NCBI RefSeq assembly: GCF_037975245.1
Contig: NC_092573.1
Location: forward strand, 1,422,001 to 1,482,000
Length of the DNA stretch: 60,000 nt
DNA from: Apostichopus japonicus
Taxonomy: Eukaryota; Echinodermata; Holothuroidea; Aspidochirotida; Stichopodidae
Reading direction: 5' to 3'
Of the stretch, positions 1 through 12,600 are shown one piece after another (the stretch's first letter is position 1; each line of letters begins with the position of its first letter). The position numbers and the translations under genes were made by a program. The notes beneath the pieces are model-generated. The model made no database searches. It saw only the letters and a program-made list of their open reading frames with translations, and was not told the origin of the DNA.

Positions 1-519
1 GATAAAACAATGACTAATGCAACTAAAACTAATATTCCTGGTGTGATGGTAGCTGATGCCGAGTCCTAATTTTGTTTATTACATGAGCACTAATTGGGGA
101 GAAAATTGAAGAGGCAAATATTGATATTTTGTAACCATCGCTGAATCCTGTTATAGTCCATACGGCAGACATCTTGTTGGGAGTAACTGAAGTTATGATG
201 CTGATAACCTTTAAAGGATGACTGTTCTTTTTAAAACTCTCTACTTTGATAGATGGAAATAAAAAAAATAAACAAACAGGTTGAGGAAAAGAGGAAAAAT
301 ACTATGATGTTACAATGCCATAAAATTTCCAGCCATTTCCATAGCAACGCAGAGTCACATCAGGTGGGTATTTTATCTCTTCTTCAAGACCATCATCTTC
401 ATCATTACAACATTTCCATTTAATAAAACCAGATGTATCAGAATCAGATGAATAAAATGGCCAAGTTACAACAAACTTGAAAGATATATAATTTTCTAAA
501 GTATGGGATGATATCTCAC
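1..519 (-). other. DMXL2: DMXL intron 24, partial
   Basis: No expected DMXL continuation is found here. A minus-strand open frame ending at 302 has acidic composition but no family match, and is not accepted as an exon. Confidence 0.7.
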
Positions 520-634
520 CTCGTCTGTCTTATTCTTCTCAAAGATGTACTTAATGAAGACGTCCTGGATTGCCTCTTGTCTCACCAGGAAGTTCCAGTA
601 CCTCTGAACGGATCTGACGGCTTGACTGGTTCCG
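520..634 (-). CDS. DMXL2: DMXL exon 24 (last in window)
   Basis: 115 nt, donor GAG|GTGAGA. The acceptor ends AAG rather than CAG or TAG (CTTAAG). It encodes GTSQAVRSVQRYWNFLVRQE, AIQDVFIKYIFEKNK and TDE, matching DMXL2 around RLWHFLVKQEVLQETFIRYIF. It ends in phase 0. The next exons (C-terminal WD40) are off the left edge. Confidence 0.9.
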
Positions 635-3600
635 CTTAAGTGAGAAATATGATAAGGAAAGTTGTAAACAAAAATGAAGCACTCACAGAGAGAAATCTTG
701 AAAGTTTAAGCAGTTCAAGACAACAATGTATTCTGACAGGCTCATATAGCCCAATAACCGGTTCATATTTTTATTAAAATTTAAGTTTCAACAATTCTAG
801 TACCGTTCATTAGAAGAGGTCTTTGAAACATAAAAAAAAAGACGACTTCAAATGGACAATCTTTTGCCAACTATATGTTATTTCTAGGGAGCCTTTGACT
901 AACTAACTTTTCAGCAAAACACATTCATTAAAACACAAACTTATCATACCACATTCTGTTTACGAACAAAACTTCAAAGACGCTGCCTGTGACAGAATTA
1001 AAGTTGTAACTTACTTTCTGCCGCAGGGGTTATTACTTACGTGAAAGGAGTATTTGATGGCTCGAGAAGACCTTTGTATCTCAAGATGGATGGGCCTGAC
1101 ATGGTTGGGTTTTGGTAACACTGTTGTAGGTACTCTGCCGGTGGACCAGCAAACAGGTCTAACCTACCCATTAGAGCCTTCTGCCACTGCTCTAACAACT
1201 TGAGAATGGAATGAAGTATCGGTGAGGCCACTGGAAGCTCTGTCAAGGAAAAGAGAATTGAGAGATCCGGGCAAATTGATTAAGAAACGTTACAATAACA
1301 GTATAAATGGGACCTGATTCAATTGTAATCAATATTTCTGGTTTGACTCCAGTCATTAGATCAAAGGTCAAACAAAATCTGGGTTCCTGATTGGGTTTTG
1401 AATCTGAATATGTGTGACGAGCAAACCCCATTAACCAATGTAGCTAGTAGTGATGAGACGTATGGGAAGGTTGAATGGGGGAGTGTTTATTATGTGGGGG
1501 TTGCTTCAGTGGGAGTGGGGGTTGTTTTAACTGTGGGAGGGTTGAATACCTGGGGAGGGGGGAGGAGAGGTTATTTCATAATCAACCTACCCCAGGATAA
1601 CACTATCAACATATCTGTTCCTAGTCTCAGCATGCCTATCCCAGAGATAACATACATTTCATCCACGTACAACAGCCGGAATAAAGTTCAACCTCTTACC
1701 TGCTAATTCAATCCCGACCGAGGGTAAGAATACCTGGAGTTTCTGTAAGGCCAGCCGTACTGTTGTGTACCTCATGAGACACCAGCTGTAAGATGTAGGG
1801 TCAGAGTACTGGTCACACCCCTCTGTTTGATTGGTGCCTCCTCCTGCCAGAGAGTTCCCTTTGTAGGCACCCTCGTAATTATCGTTGTCATCGTCATCGT
1901 AGTAGTCATCTAGAGAACTGTCATCGCTGGCCTCTGAGTCAAAGTCGATGTTTCCCTGCATGGCCTCAATGTGCGGCTAGAACAAACACACGATCAAGAG
2001 TATTATTATTTAACATTATAAATGTAACTTTCCTTAAACATTACATTATTTACTACTGTTTTGTTGTTTTGAAGGTAACAGAATGAATCAGTTAACGAAT
2101 TACATCAACACGTAAAGAATCGGAAATGTTTTTCTGAAGAATTAGTACAAAATAAAGGCTCCGTTGGTAACAGAAATGCTTTAAAAGTGAGCGAAACAGT
2201 GAACAAGTGAAAACATAGTAAGTCTAAGAGCAGCGTTACTTTATCATGAGACAGAACTGCTTCGTGAGGAAGTCAACAAATAATGAGGGTTTGCATCAAA
2301 TCCCTACTTACCACCCATAGCAACATCTTACTCATCACCATAGCAACCAACCTACCATCTTCTTCAGACTCACCTTGACCATGAAGTAATCAATGATGCT
2401 GGTTTCGGGAGCGATGAAGACCTCCCTCTGTACTGGCTTCTCCTCGGACATTGAAGTTGGATTCCTTCCGCTGCTAGCCTTGCCCATCAACTTGAGTGTG
2501 TACTTGTTACGCTGCTGGCTGACCGACTTATTGACCGGGACCGTCTTTTGAGCTAGAGGAAAATTAAAAACAAAACGTAGTGTTACCGATCGATACAGTC
2601 ACTCCTGCTATTCATCATGACAGTATCTCTGCTGTGATTGACACATCGATTCCTGTGACTTATTTACATTCAATCAGCATTAGATTCACCATTAACACAC
2701 TTCAGACTCTAAAAGGCTTGTCACATCATCTTGGACAGATACCAAGGACACTGAGAGAACTTTGCCTGTAGACCATCACATAACTATCCAAAACTCTGAC
2801 AAGAATTAAAGAGGCTAGCTGAACCCTTTTTGTCCAAGATGTCTTTCAAAGCATGAATAAGGGAAAAGAGGGAAACTGTCAATTTCCAGATCCAACAGAG
2901 GAAAAGTACTTTTTCTCTTTAGGACAATTCTAAGGGTAAATGTAACAGCTGTGAAATAATCCTTATCTAGCATAATACAGACAGCCGATAATTTACAGAG
3001 CTTATCTGCCAGACTGCACTGTACAGCAATATTAAACTATGCACCCAGAGTTCAAAAGGAATGACCAACCTGTTTAGATCCAAGGTCTATATTATACATT
3101 AGAAGTGTTAGCAGGTAGCACAACATAACCAACTTTTAACCTGAAACTTGTAAGTAGCATGAACATATATTTGCTGTTGCTAAGAGCTTGAGTTCTAAGA
3201 TGTTGAAGACCTTGCTCAGAATACTGTCTTATTTTCTCTTTTTTTTAATGGAAAAACACCAAAATTCATGTTAAGTATCAGAATATCTCACAGATCCTAA
3301 AGCATATCCTTTGCAGATCGACCATATTAGCTAAATAACTTTTAGGGATACAAGCATAGTCCTAACAATGACAACTAATTTTCATTTACATCATATCATC
3401 TTACTTTCCATCGATCGAGTTAACTATGTATCGATCATATTTTAACCTACCCATTGCTTGCTTCCTCTCTCTGACCTTTGCCCCTCCTCCAAAGACTGAT
3501 GCCCAGAGTCTTTCGTTCAGCCTGTGGCCCATCAGCCTGTACAGCTCGTTTGTATTGTGCGTGGACAAGGCACGGACAAAGAGACTCATGTAGATGGATA

Positions 3601-6600
3601 ACAGGCCCTCGCATAGTTGAATATTCATAGGGGGGAGGTCACTGTCTTTCTCACTGGATAACAATGCTTGTAGAGTAGCCACCCCTAAAATGAGGAAACA
3701 TTTTGTAAGATACTACTTATCTAAAACAGAAAGTATGCAAAATATGTAAATTAATTTTACATAAGTAAACCTCCTTTAATCACCCAAACAGTTATTTCCA
3801 TATGAAGGCAAGATACACATATAAATGAAAAGGACAGAGGAATCTGTACGTATGGTAATAGATACTCACAACATGGGAGTGTGTAATATGTGGAAAAACA
3901 ATGTTCAACGCCCAATGACCACTCCTACCCCCCCTCCTCCACCCCTTTACTTCTTGTTATAACATACATTCATTTGAACTATTTTGTGACTATATGAAAT
4001 CTATACATCAAAAATTACATAGAAGCCAATGCAACTAACAAGAACCCCAACTATTGTCAAGAACTGAAATTAACATCTATGCTGCTACAGGTCATATCAT
4101 TACTCCACTGGTGACTAATGCCTTCGCACTCTGCAGCGGAGAAACTTTCAGACTTAACATTCAGTTACATCTCAACTTACAAACGTAAATGAGAAAGTAT
4201 CCACTGATGCTTTGGATGTCATTGACATTTTGCGATACTATTCTCCCCAACCGTACCCACCCATGCATACCTGCCAGACTGATGCATTCCATCAACTCTG
4301 GTTGACAATTCTCAGCAAAACATATTTCCTCCCTTTCTCATAAACTACATTAGCTATCAACTCAACAACTCACCAGGCCATTTACTCGGCTGGGAAGAAA
4401 CAGTTAATGGAACGTCACCGCTGGGCACCCTCCTTTTGCGATTCACACTCACAAGATTACCGACTCTGTAGAGGACGTTAGCACTGCCACCGGTGTATAC
4501 GTCCATTCCAGCAGCTTTGGATTTGCTGACAGTAGAGCTGTAGGTATCGCTGTCACACAGACTTTGGTATATACAGGCAGAGAGTGCCGCACTCAGAGAT
4601 GACAAAACTGGCAATGTGGACGCCTTCCTCTGTGGACTGGGAGGAGCGGTAAAATCCAAGACTGTTAGAAGGATGCTATGGATGAGGTGCCTCAAATGAA
4701 GCACTGGGTCGGCCACGACTGTCTTAGAGCTAGCCACACTGGCTGAAAGAAGAGGCAGAGTGGTTGGTAGAGGGAGAGGAGAGGATAACTGCTGGGCAAC
4801 TTTAGTCTCTTGTTGCACCTCCTGCATCAGAAGCACCAACTCCATGCAGACTGATGCAAGCCCTCCCCCGTTCTGGCCATACAGTAGACTGTAATTGACA
4901 ATGGTTCTAATTAAATGATGGTTGTCATGGAGCCATCTTTTCCTTCTGACAGCTCTCTGCCTCTTGTCCTCAAAGTCTGTCCTCCTTGCTTGAATGATTT
5001 CATGGAGAGATGCTGGATCGTTCTCCAGGTCTCCGTCGTAGTCGTCCTCTTCCTCCATCCTCTCGTCGGGTGCTTGGACGAGAGGGCCGTAATTGCACAG
5101 AAGTTTCAAGGTTTCTACTTGTCTCTCTAACCAGACATAGAGCTGGTACCTCAACTGACCACCATGGACTTCAAAACCAGTGGCTAACGTTCTTAGCTCT
5201 TCCATCATTACCTTCAGACAACATGTGAATTTTAATTGCTGGGCCATGATGTCAGACAATTCTCCCTCAACCTCACCACCTAATCTCTCCTGATCTACTT
5301 TGGCAGCCTCATCTTTGTCTTTGCCTCCCACTGCCGTTTTATCTTCGTCACCATTACCATCATCATCACTACCGTTATCCCCCGACTCATCCCCCCAATC
5401 TAGCTCCAGTTTTTCATCAAATCTACCACCAACAGGCTGACTCCAATCTAGGTCCATTACAGAACCACCACCACTGCCCCCGCTCCCATTGGTCAACCCG
5501 ACAGGTTTACTCCAATCCAAATCGGCCGTAGTTTCTTTGAAAGACGATCCTGTGGTGCTTTTACTTATAAAGCCTTCATCGATAGTACCCGATGAGATCA
5601 ACTGTCCGTTAGTCTTTTTCGAGGTTAACTCGGAATTTCCTTGACGTACCTTTGGAAGATGAGAGAGTACCTCTAGTGCCAGCAAGGGACAACCAGCTGA
5701 TGCATGCATGTGGGCCGTGGCAAAGAAAAGCCTTCTCTCTTCGGGTGTTATCTCATCATCGGCTGTCCCTCCGTCAAGCACCGATGCCTTTGCTAACACT
5801 TTTGACACGGTAGGAGCGTCCTCAGAACCGACCGTTTGCCTCAGGACGATCAGAGGATGAGTCCTCAAGTAATTGTAAAAGTTGAAGACGTCTGGTCTAT
5901 TTCTTGCTTGTCCATTCAGCTCACAATCCTTGGTGAGTTGTGATGGTGGTACCAGGAGGGTATCCAACGCTTTGATGTAATCCTTTAGTAACCAGTGGGC
6001 CATGCTCCTCATGAATGGGTCCTTATGAGGAAATTGATTCTCTATCTGTTTTCCAGAAAGATCACATCCCAGAACCTCCTCGTATATGATTTTCTTTTGC
6101 GCTTTGGGCATCTCCAGGTCCTCCTCGTACAGTCTGGAAATGACCATTGCCAATTGGATGTCTCCTAAATTATTCAGACACACCTCCACGGCATCCTTTA
6201 AGGACCCGGCTAAGAGGAAGAAGGCGGCTGCATGCTCGAACCGCTGTCTCCCGAGAAGAGCAAACGCATTCTTCAGGGCCGCCTTTCGCCAACGTTCCTT
6301 CTTGAAATCGTTTCTGAAGAACTGGGTCATCTTCTCGTCTCGGATGGATCTGTGGATTTATCAAGATCAAGAACCAGACTTTGTTTATGAAGAACATACA
6401 GACCACAAACCAAACTACAGACCACAAACTAATCACAAGTCTAAGAAATTTCAGAAACAGACTGTCAGATGCTGACTAAACTGTTATAATAAAAAATAAT
6501 CAAAAGATTGAAAAGACCATATGAAACTGTTGGCTAGATAGGCTTTTCAAACCAGTAACCATTGGACAGAAAGGACTTTTGATACTACCAATCATTTTCT

Positions 6601-9600
6601 TTGCCAGGTAGAAACTTGCAAGACAAAGATATGTGCAAAAACACAGATTGAAGTCCTTCCTTGAAAATCTTACTTTTTGAACCTACAAGATTTCCTTCTA
6701 CAATCAGAAATGTTATCTGATGATTATTAAATATTCTAAATTAATACTGAACATCAAATAGCTTAAACTCTATCTCTGTAAACAATCATTCAAATGTTTT
6801 CTCCTTGAATAAAGAGACAAAGGTCACAACATTCCCATTCCTTCCTCTGCTTCTTATTCTAACTTGGAAGGGGGGGGGTATTGGCGGGGGAGCATGAGGG
6901 GTAAAGTGTTTCTACCTGAAGAGACCCCAGAGTAGAGTTTTCTTCTTCATCGCCAAATAGAACAGAGCTGCATCCAGAGGGTTCTTCTTGGCCTGAAACT
7001 GAGACTTGGCGACCTAACCGAGAAGAAACATTGGCTACGTGAGTGATGAATTGTTAACGGATTCAACATGTTGACCTATATGTTGAACTACATGTTGACC
7101 TTTGAATGGAATGTCATCCCTAGTGGTCAGAGCTTCTCTCTGTATCTTCTGTCAGTGTGACCAACCTTCCAAACATAAACTAAGAGTTATAAATCTAACG
7201 GTTAACACAAGACAGTAACTTTAATCCAGTGACTATTCCCCAGTACTGATCCACGAAGAAAAAGAACTGTTTGTTAGTGATAATGATCAGTCCAACTGCT
7301 ACATTGTACAATATTCAAACACATAATACTACCTTAATGTACATCTTAACTAACAATTAATGAAGTTACTCATCAAAGACATTAACAGATACCAGTAGGC
7401 CTTCATATAAGCATACACCCTCAGCGATTTCCTTGTCTCTTCCAAATGTCCTTCTGGTTGTACGATTTCGGAATTGATGATAATCAAATAACTTTCCCTA
7501 ATTTTCATGGGATCCCCCCCCCCCCAATGCCACCATTGACAAATCAACATGATCTAACCTTCTCAATGCATCTCCTGAGGGTGGTGTTGTTACGAACCCA
7601 CCATCCTACCCCCATGGCCCTGAGTTCATCCCAGACGGGTTCTCCTTTCTGCATGCTGGGTAAGAGTGAGAGCAGTTCTTCTTCCGCTTCAGAGTGAAAT
7701 GCCCAGATGAAATGAGATGAAACTAAGCCCTGTCTCTTCAAGTTTTGCTGCAAAGTAACAAATATATGAAACCAAACGTTTTAATTACAAAATGTAAACC
7801 CAGAGTGATGGCAATCTAGGTGGTGGCTACTTGTCATATAAGGGAAAATTAAGACCAGCATAAAAGTAGACAATTTCTGAATGGGATACATTATACATCA
7901 TATGATCTGTTCTATAGCTATTATGCACTTATGACATAAATAATCATTGTGTGGAACGAGTCTTTTCTCAATAAGCTCTGTTATCCAATCACAGCCATCT
8001 TCCATGCATCATTGCGGGGTCCTTTGTCTGTCTCTCTTCAGTGTGAGCAAGCCATGACATTTCTTTCATGTTCATTCTGTATGTTTTGTCTGCACTGAGA
8101 TCCTGTCAGTATGACAAACCACATATTATAAAATATATCACTACATGAGGTCTAAGTACAACTCTACTTTTGTACACTGCTTTGACATCAAACACTTAAA
8201 TGACTAAATGAGAGATTAAGCACCTGTTGGGGTAATGGCAATGATTTGAGTAATCCCATGTAGAACTTCATAGCTAAAAGGAATCGAAGACCACACTCAT
8301 CCAAAGTCTCCCCTGCGGAAGAAAATAAAAAAGACAAAAAGAGAGAGATATTCAAAGCGGATCAGATGTATAGAAGGGATCACATACTCCTGCTTCAGAT
8401 GTTTAGTTCAGTACAACCACAAGTATAAAGATGTAGTGAAATACAATCAAATGTAATAGAAGTTTACACAAGAAGAAAAAGCATTTCATGAAAATGTTGA
8501 ACTCTTATTGTAACAATAAATTTACATGAACTAACCTGCATGTGAATTGTCCATATTGTCTAGATCAGCATAACCAGCTCCTTCCCTGCCGATAGCTGTG
8601 ACAGACGTCCCTGTGCCTCGGGCGGTGATCTCAGTCTTTGTTGTAGCCAGTGTATCTGCCAGGGCTAACAGATGCATCTGGTCTTGACCAGACAGACCGG
8701 GTAGATGCATACGGGTCAGATAGTTGGCCAGTAGCTTAGCTTGTCCGGATCCAAAATACGACGGGTCGTTCATCTTTCTTCGGATCGTGTCGCTGTTGTG
8801 GTTCTCCTTGTTGGGTGTATCAAACATATCTGGGGATAAGTGTGGCGAATCCAACCCAGAGGCAAACAGCTTGGAGTAATCTTGAGCGTTGACCATGGAG
8901 GGTTGGTCATAGTCGGCCGAGATGCTACTGGTGCGGTCTCTACTGGCTTCTTCCAGCATTGGCGATGAAGAGCTATCGGCTGCGAGGAGGGCATAGAGGG
9001 GAAGGGGCGGTACGGATACCAGCTCGATGTAATCCACGCTGTGCATCTCTTTGGGTTGTGACTCGACCGGACTAGTAGATAACGTCAGAGACCGAGAGAA
9101 TGCCTTGAGGTCGTCCTCCTCAAGATCTAGGGAACTCTGCTGGCTGGCGGTGTCTCCGTGAGAGATTGCACGCTGGACAGTGTCGTCTCCTGCGATACAT
9201 CGGACCAGATGAGAAAGGATTGCATTGACCCTGTTGATTTTGCCACAGTTCATTAGCCCCATCAGCTGTACTGGGTGGTACTGGGGTAAGACTGGGCAGG
9301 ATTTGTATGAGTTTTCAAAAAGCCCATCATCTACCTCTTCCTCATCCATGCCGGGGTCTGTCTTGCCTAAATCTGGAGCATCTTTTGCAAGTTGCGTCAC
9401 ATCGTTGTAGGACTGTTCTCTCTCGGACCTTGACATTGGAAGCGACTGGAGGTTCACTGAGATGAAGGACTCGTTCCGAGATAATCCCAGAGTAGAACCT
9501 GCTGCTTCATCCTTCTTAGCTTTCCTCTTCGATGAGATGGCTTGTTTCCTCTGTTCTGGGTTACCCCATTGAGAGTACACATGCATTTCATTTTCCAGAC

Positions 9601-12600
9601 CCACTACGAGAATACCAGCTCTGACCCAGGAGAGCATCTTACTGAAAGGGGTGACCCCGTCTACGCAAGTGAGTTTCACCCTTGCCAAAGGTACCCACTT
9701 GGATTTGCAATCTTCATCCTCATGTAAATTAGGTGTAAAAATGGTGATCTTTGACCCTAAACCAACAGTCAAGAGATGGGAGCCATCTTCCTTGGAGGCC
9801 CAAGCTAATTGTACAGGAAGCTTACTGGCATTCATCCCTCCACCACTACCGAGGGAATCTAGCCCCCTCTGATGACCTCCCCTGTCGTCCTGATCGTCTG
9901 AAAGGCTAAGGAAATCCTCTACCTTTGAACTTCTTTTCATGGTCTTGTATCCCATTTCAGTTGCAGGAGTTGGGGTATGGTTGTCGGGGCTGACGTCCAT
10001 CTTGTCGAGGTTCAGTCTTCCAAGAGTGATGGTATCCTCGTGAATCCATTCAGACCCACCGGTCGATTCACATTCATGGATTGAGACTTCCAGGGGGATT
10101 CTGCCGTCTCCAGTGGAAGAATCTGTCCTGTATGCACAGGCTATCCTGCCATTGTATGCACAGCTGACAGCTATCGGTTTGCCCTTGACTTTCAAATCGC
10201 TCCTGGTATCCTCTCTGACTATTAACTCCCACTGCTCCCACTTGTAACACGCTCTCGCCAAGTTATCATCCACGGCCTGCGGCCCAGAGGAGCCATCCGA
10301 TTCCAGAGAGGAGGGCCCTCTCTCGTTAGTCGGGGACTCGGTATTACTGCCCTCCTCCATGTGACACGTCCAAAAGCGAAGTTTACCGTCAGAGCAGGCC
10401 GTGCTCAACAGGTAAGGAGCAGAGCAGGCTGGATAAATACATGATGAGCTGAGATGACCGGCGGCAGGACTAGCTTTAATGATTTCGACACCATCTGGTA
10501 ACTCCAACACCTGGGAGCATACCCTGCGAGAGTACGTTCTCAGTCTGGTCCTGATCTGGGACACGCTGACGGAAGGATTGGCTCTAATCGAGTCAGCCAC
10601 GTCCGTAGAATCCGAGGAGTCTCCATCCATTGCATCCATGGAACTGTCATCTTCATCATCGCTACTGTCTGCAGCATCATCGAGAACTGAAAGTTAAATG
10701 AACAGAAAAAATATCTCTGTATAGGTACATATTTACCTCTAGGAAGGTCTACTAACAGCAAGTTTAGATTGAACATGTTAGTTTATCACTATTAATTGAA
10801 GAACCTTTACTATGGTCAAATTCACAGATTCACAGTTATTTTGTCATGTGAAATTTAATAGCCATTGCAAAGGAGTAGATTATCAAAATCAGAGGAACAA
10901 CTGAAGTGACATCTCTTCAATGTATTGTCTCATTTTAAAATTGTAGAAGTCAGTTACAGTCAGAAGGAAAAGAAAGAGAGAATCAAACAAAAAGTGTAAC
11001 TGCAGAGAATTAATTATTGCTTTGGCATTGCGTACCCTTCGATTTTGTAATTTCAGTCTTGAGTCTGATGTACCACATGTGAATAATGGACTGGCCTTTG
11101 GCTTTGCGATCAATCACCACCAGGTAGAAACACTCGTCGAATTGATTGGAATGGAGGGACGGAAATGAAGCAATGTCTGGATCACTGTGACTTGAAGGTC
11201 CTCTCTGAGTAGCACTCTTAGACTGACCTGAGATGAACTGCTGATGGAAAATGTGCATCAGTTGCACATTTTGCCAATTCTGTGAGAGGAATTCAGATGA
11301 AAATGCCAACTGAAACGCTTGTACAATAAAATCCTATATGTCTTTGCATTCTTAAGCTTCGATGAAAGCACATCAAATGCCCTTGTTCTGACTCATGGCT
11401 TCTCTTTTCCTTCCTCCCTCCCCGTTTATCCTCTGTTCTCTCTTCCCATTTCGGTTCCCTCTTCCTCCCCTTTTCACTTCTATTATCTTCTCCCATTTCC
11501 ATTCCCTTCTCCCCTCTGGTATCCCTTCTCTTCTCTCATCCCAATTTGATTCCATCCTCCCCTAAATCCAGGGTTGGCATTTTCCCGGGAAAAAACCTGT
11601 TTTTCCCACTAAGCGGTAAAAACCAGGTAAAAACCGGGAAAAACTGGTAAATACCGGTAAAAACCGCCTCCGTCTCGAAAACTAGTATTAATTGTCCGTA
11701 AAATGCAGTTGTTTCATGACAGGCATATTTTATTGAATATGGGAGTTTCTTAGCTTCATTTTGAGCTATTCTATCACATTCTTATTCTACTTTTTGTGGA
11801 AAAAAGAGTATTTTTCGTATTGCACATGTATAGTTATTCTGTCACGATCTCTTTAGCAGTATGCATTGCCTATTGCCCAAACCATTATAGGTCTACACTG
11901 GGACATTCACCCCTCCTAAATTCTTCAGGCCTATTATGTGGCATGAACAGCGGAGGATAGAACGAAGTGGCGAACCATGGCATCCAAAGCCTCAAAGGGA
12001 CAAGGAACCATATAATAATATAATATAATGTGCTCAGACAGTTCATTCCATTAATACAGTAGGCAACAGTCTATTGAGGTGAACTTCAATCCAGGGGGCT
12101 CAATAGAAACTGCTTTGAAACTTTGTAAGGCACATGGGCCCAATTAAAGTATTAAATGCACAATGGCCCTATGGAGCCATTCACACAACCAAACTGTTTA
12201 CCTTGATGCAAACATGGTCCAATTATTATACAACTTCATGCAATAAAACACTTTGAGGTGGACAGGTGAGGTGATACTGGGCACTTCCTGTGTATAGGCT
12301 AACTGAAGAGGTAGGAGTATCAACAACACAAGTAACTGTTCCAATTGTTACTTATTCTCAAATTAGTTGATGTCACAACAGTCACTTAGTACAGTGCCTA
12401 TAAGCAATATAAGCATAGTACAGTGCGAAGTGTGAACAGAGTACAATTTATCGCAGACATGAAGTGATCGTTCTTGGATGTGAATCATCATTTGGATCTG
12501 AGCGGACTAATGTGGCATGTATAATATGACGAACCATAGCCCTAGGAGGCACCAACAGTTTGATACGAGTCCATTCTCTAGATAATGGAATTATGCATCT

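Noticed and set aside
302-519. Minus-strand open frame in DMXL intron 24 with acidic NDEDDGLEEE and a Trp/Cys-containing stretch, a possible extra exon.
   Set aside because: It is out of frame with exon 24, lacks good paired splice sites and does not resemble the DMXL segment expected next.
4915-5228. Plus-strand open frames inside DMXL exon 19.
   Set aside because: Antisense shadows of a conserved coding exon; similar shadows occur over exons 12 and 15.
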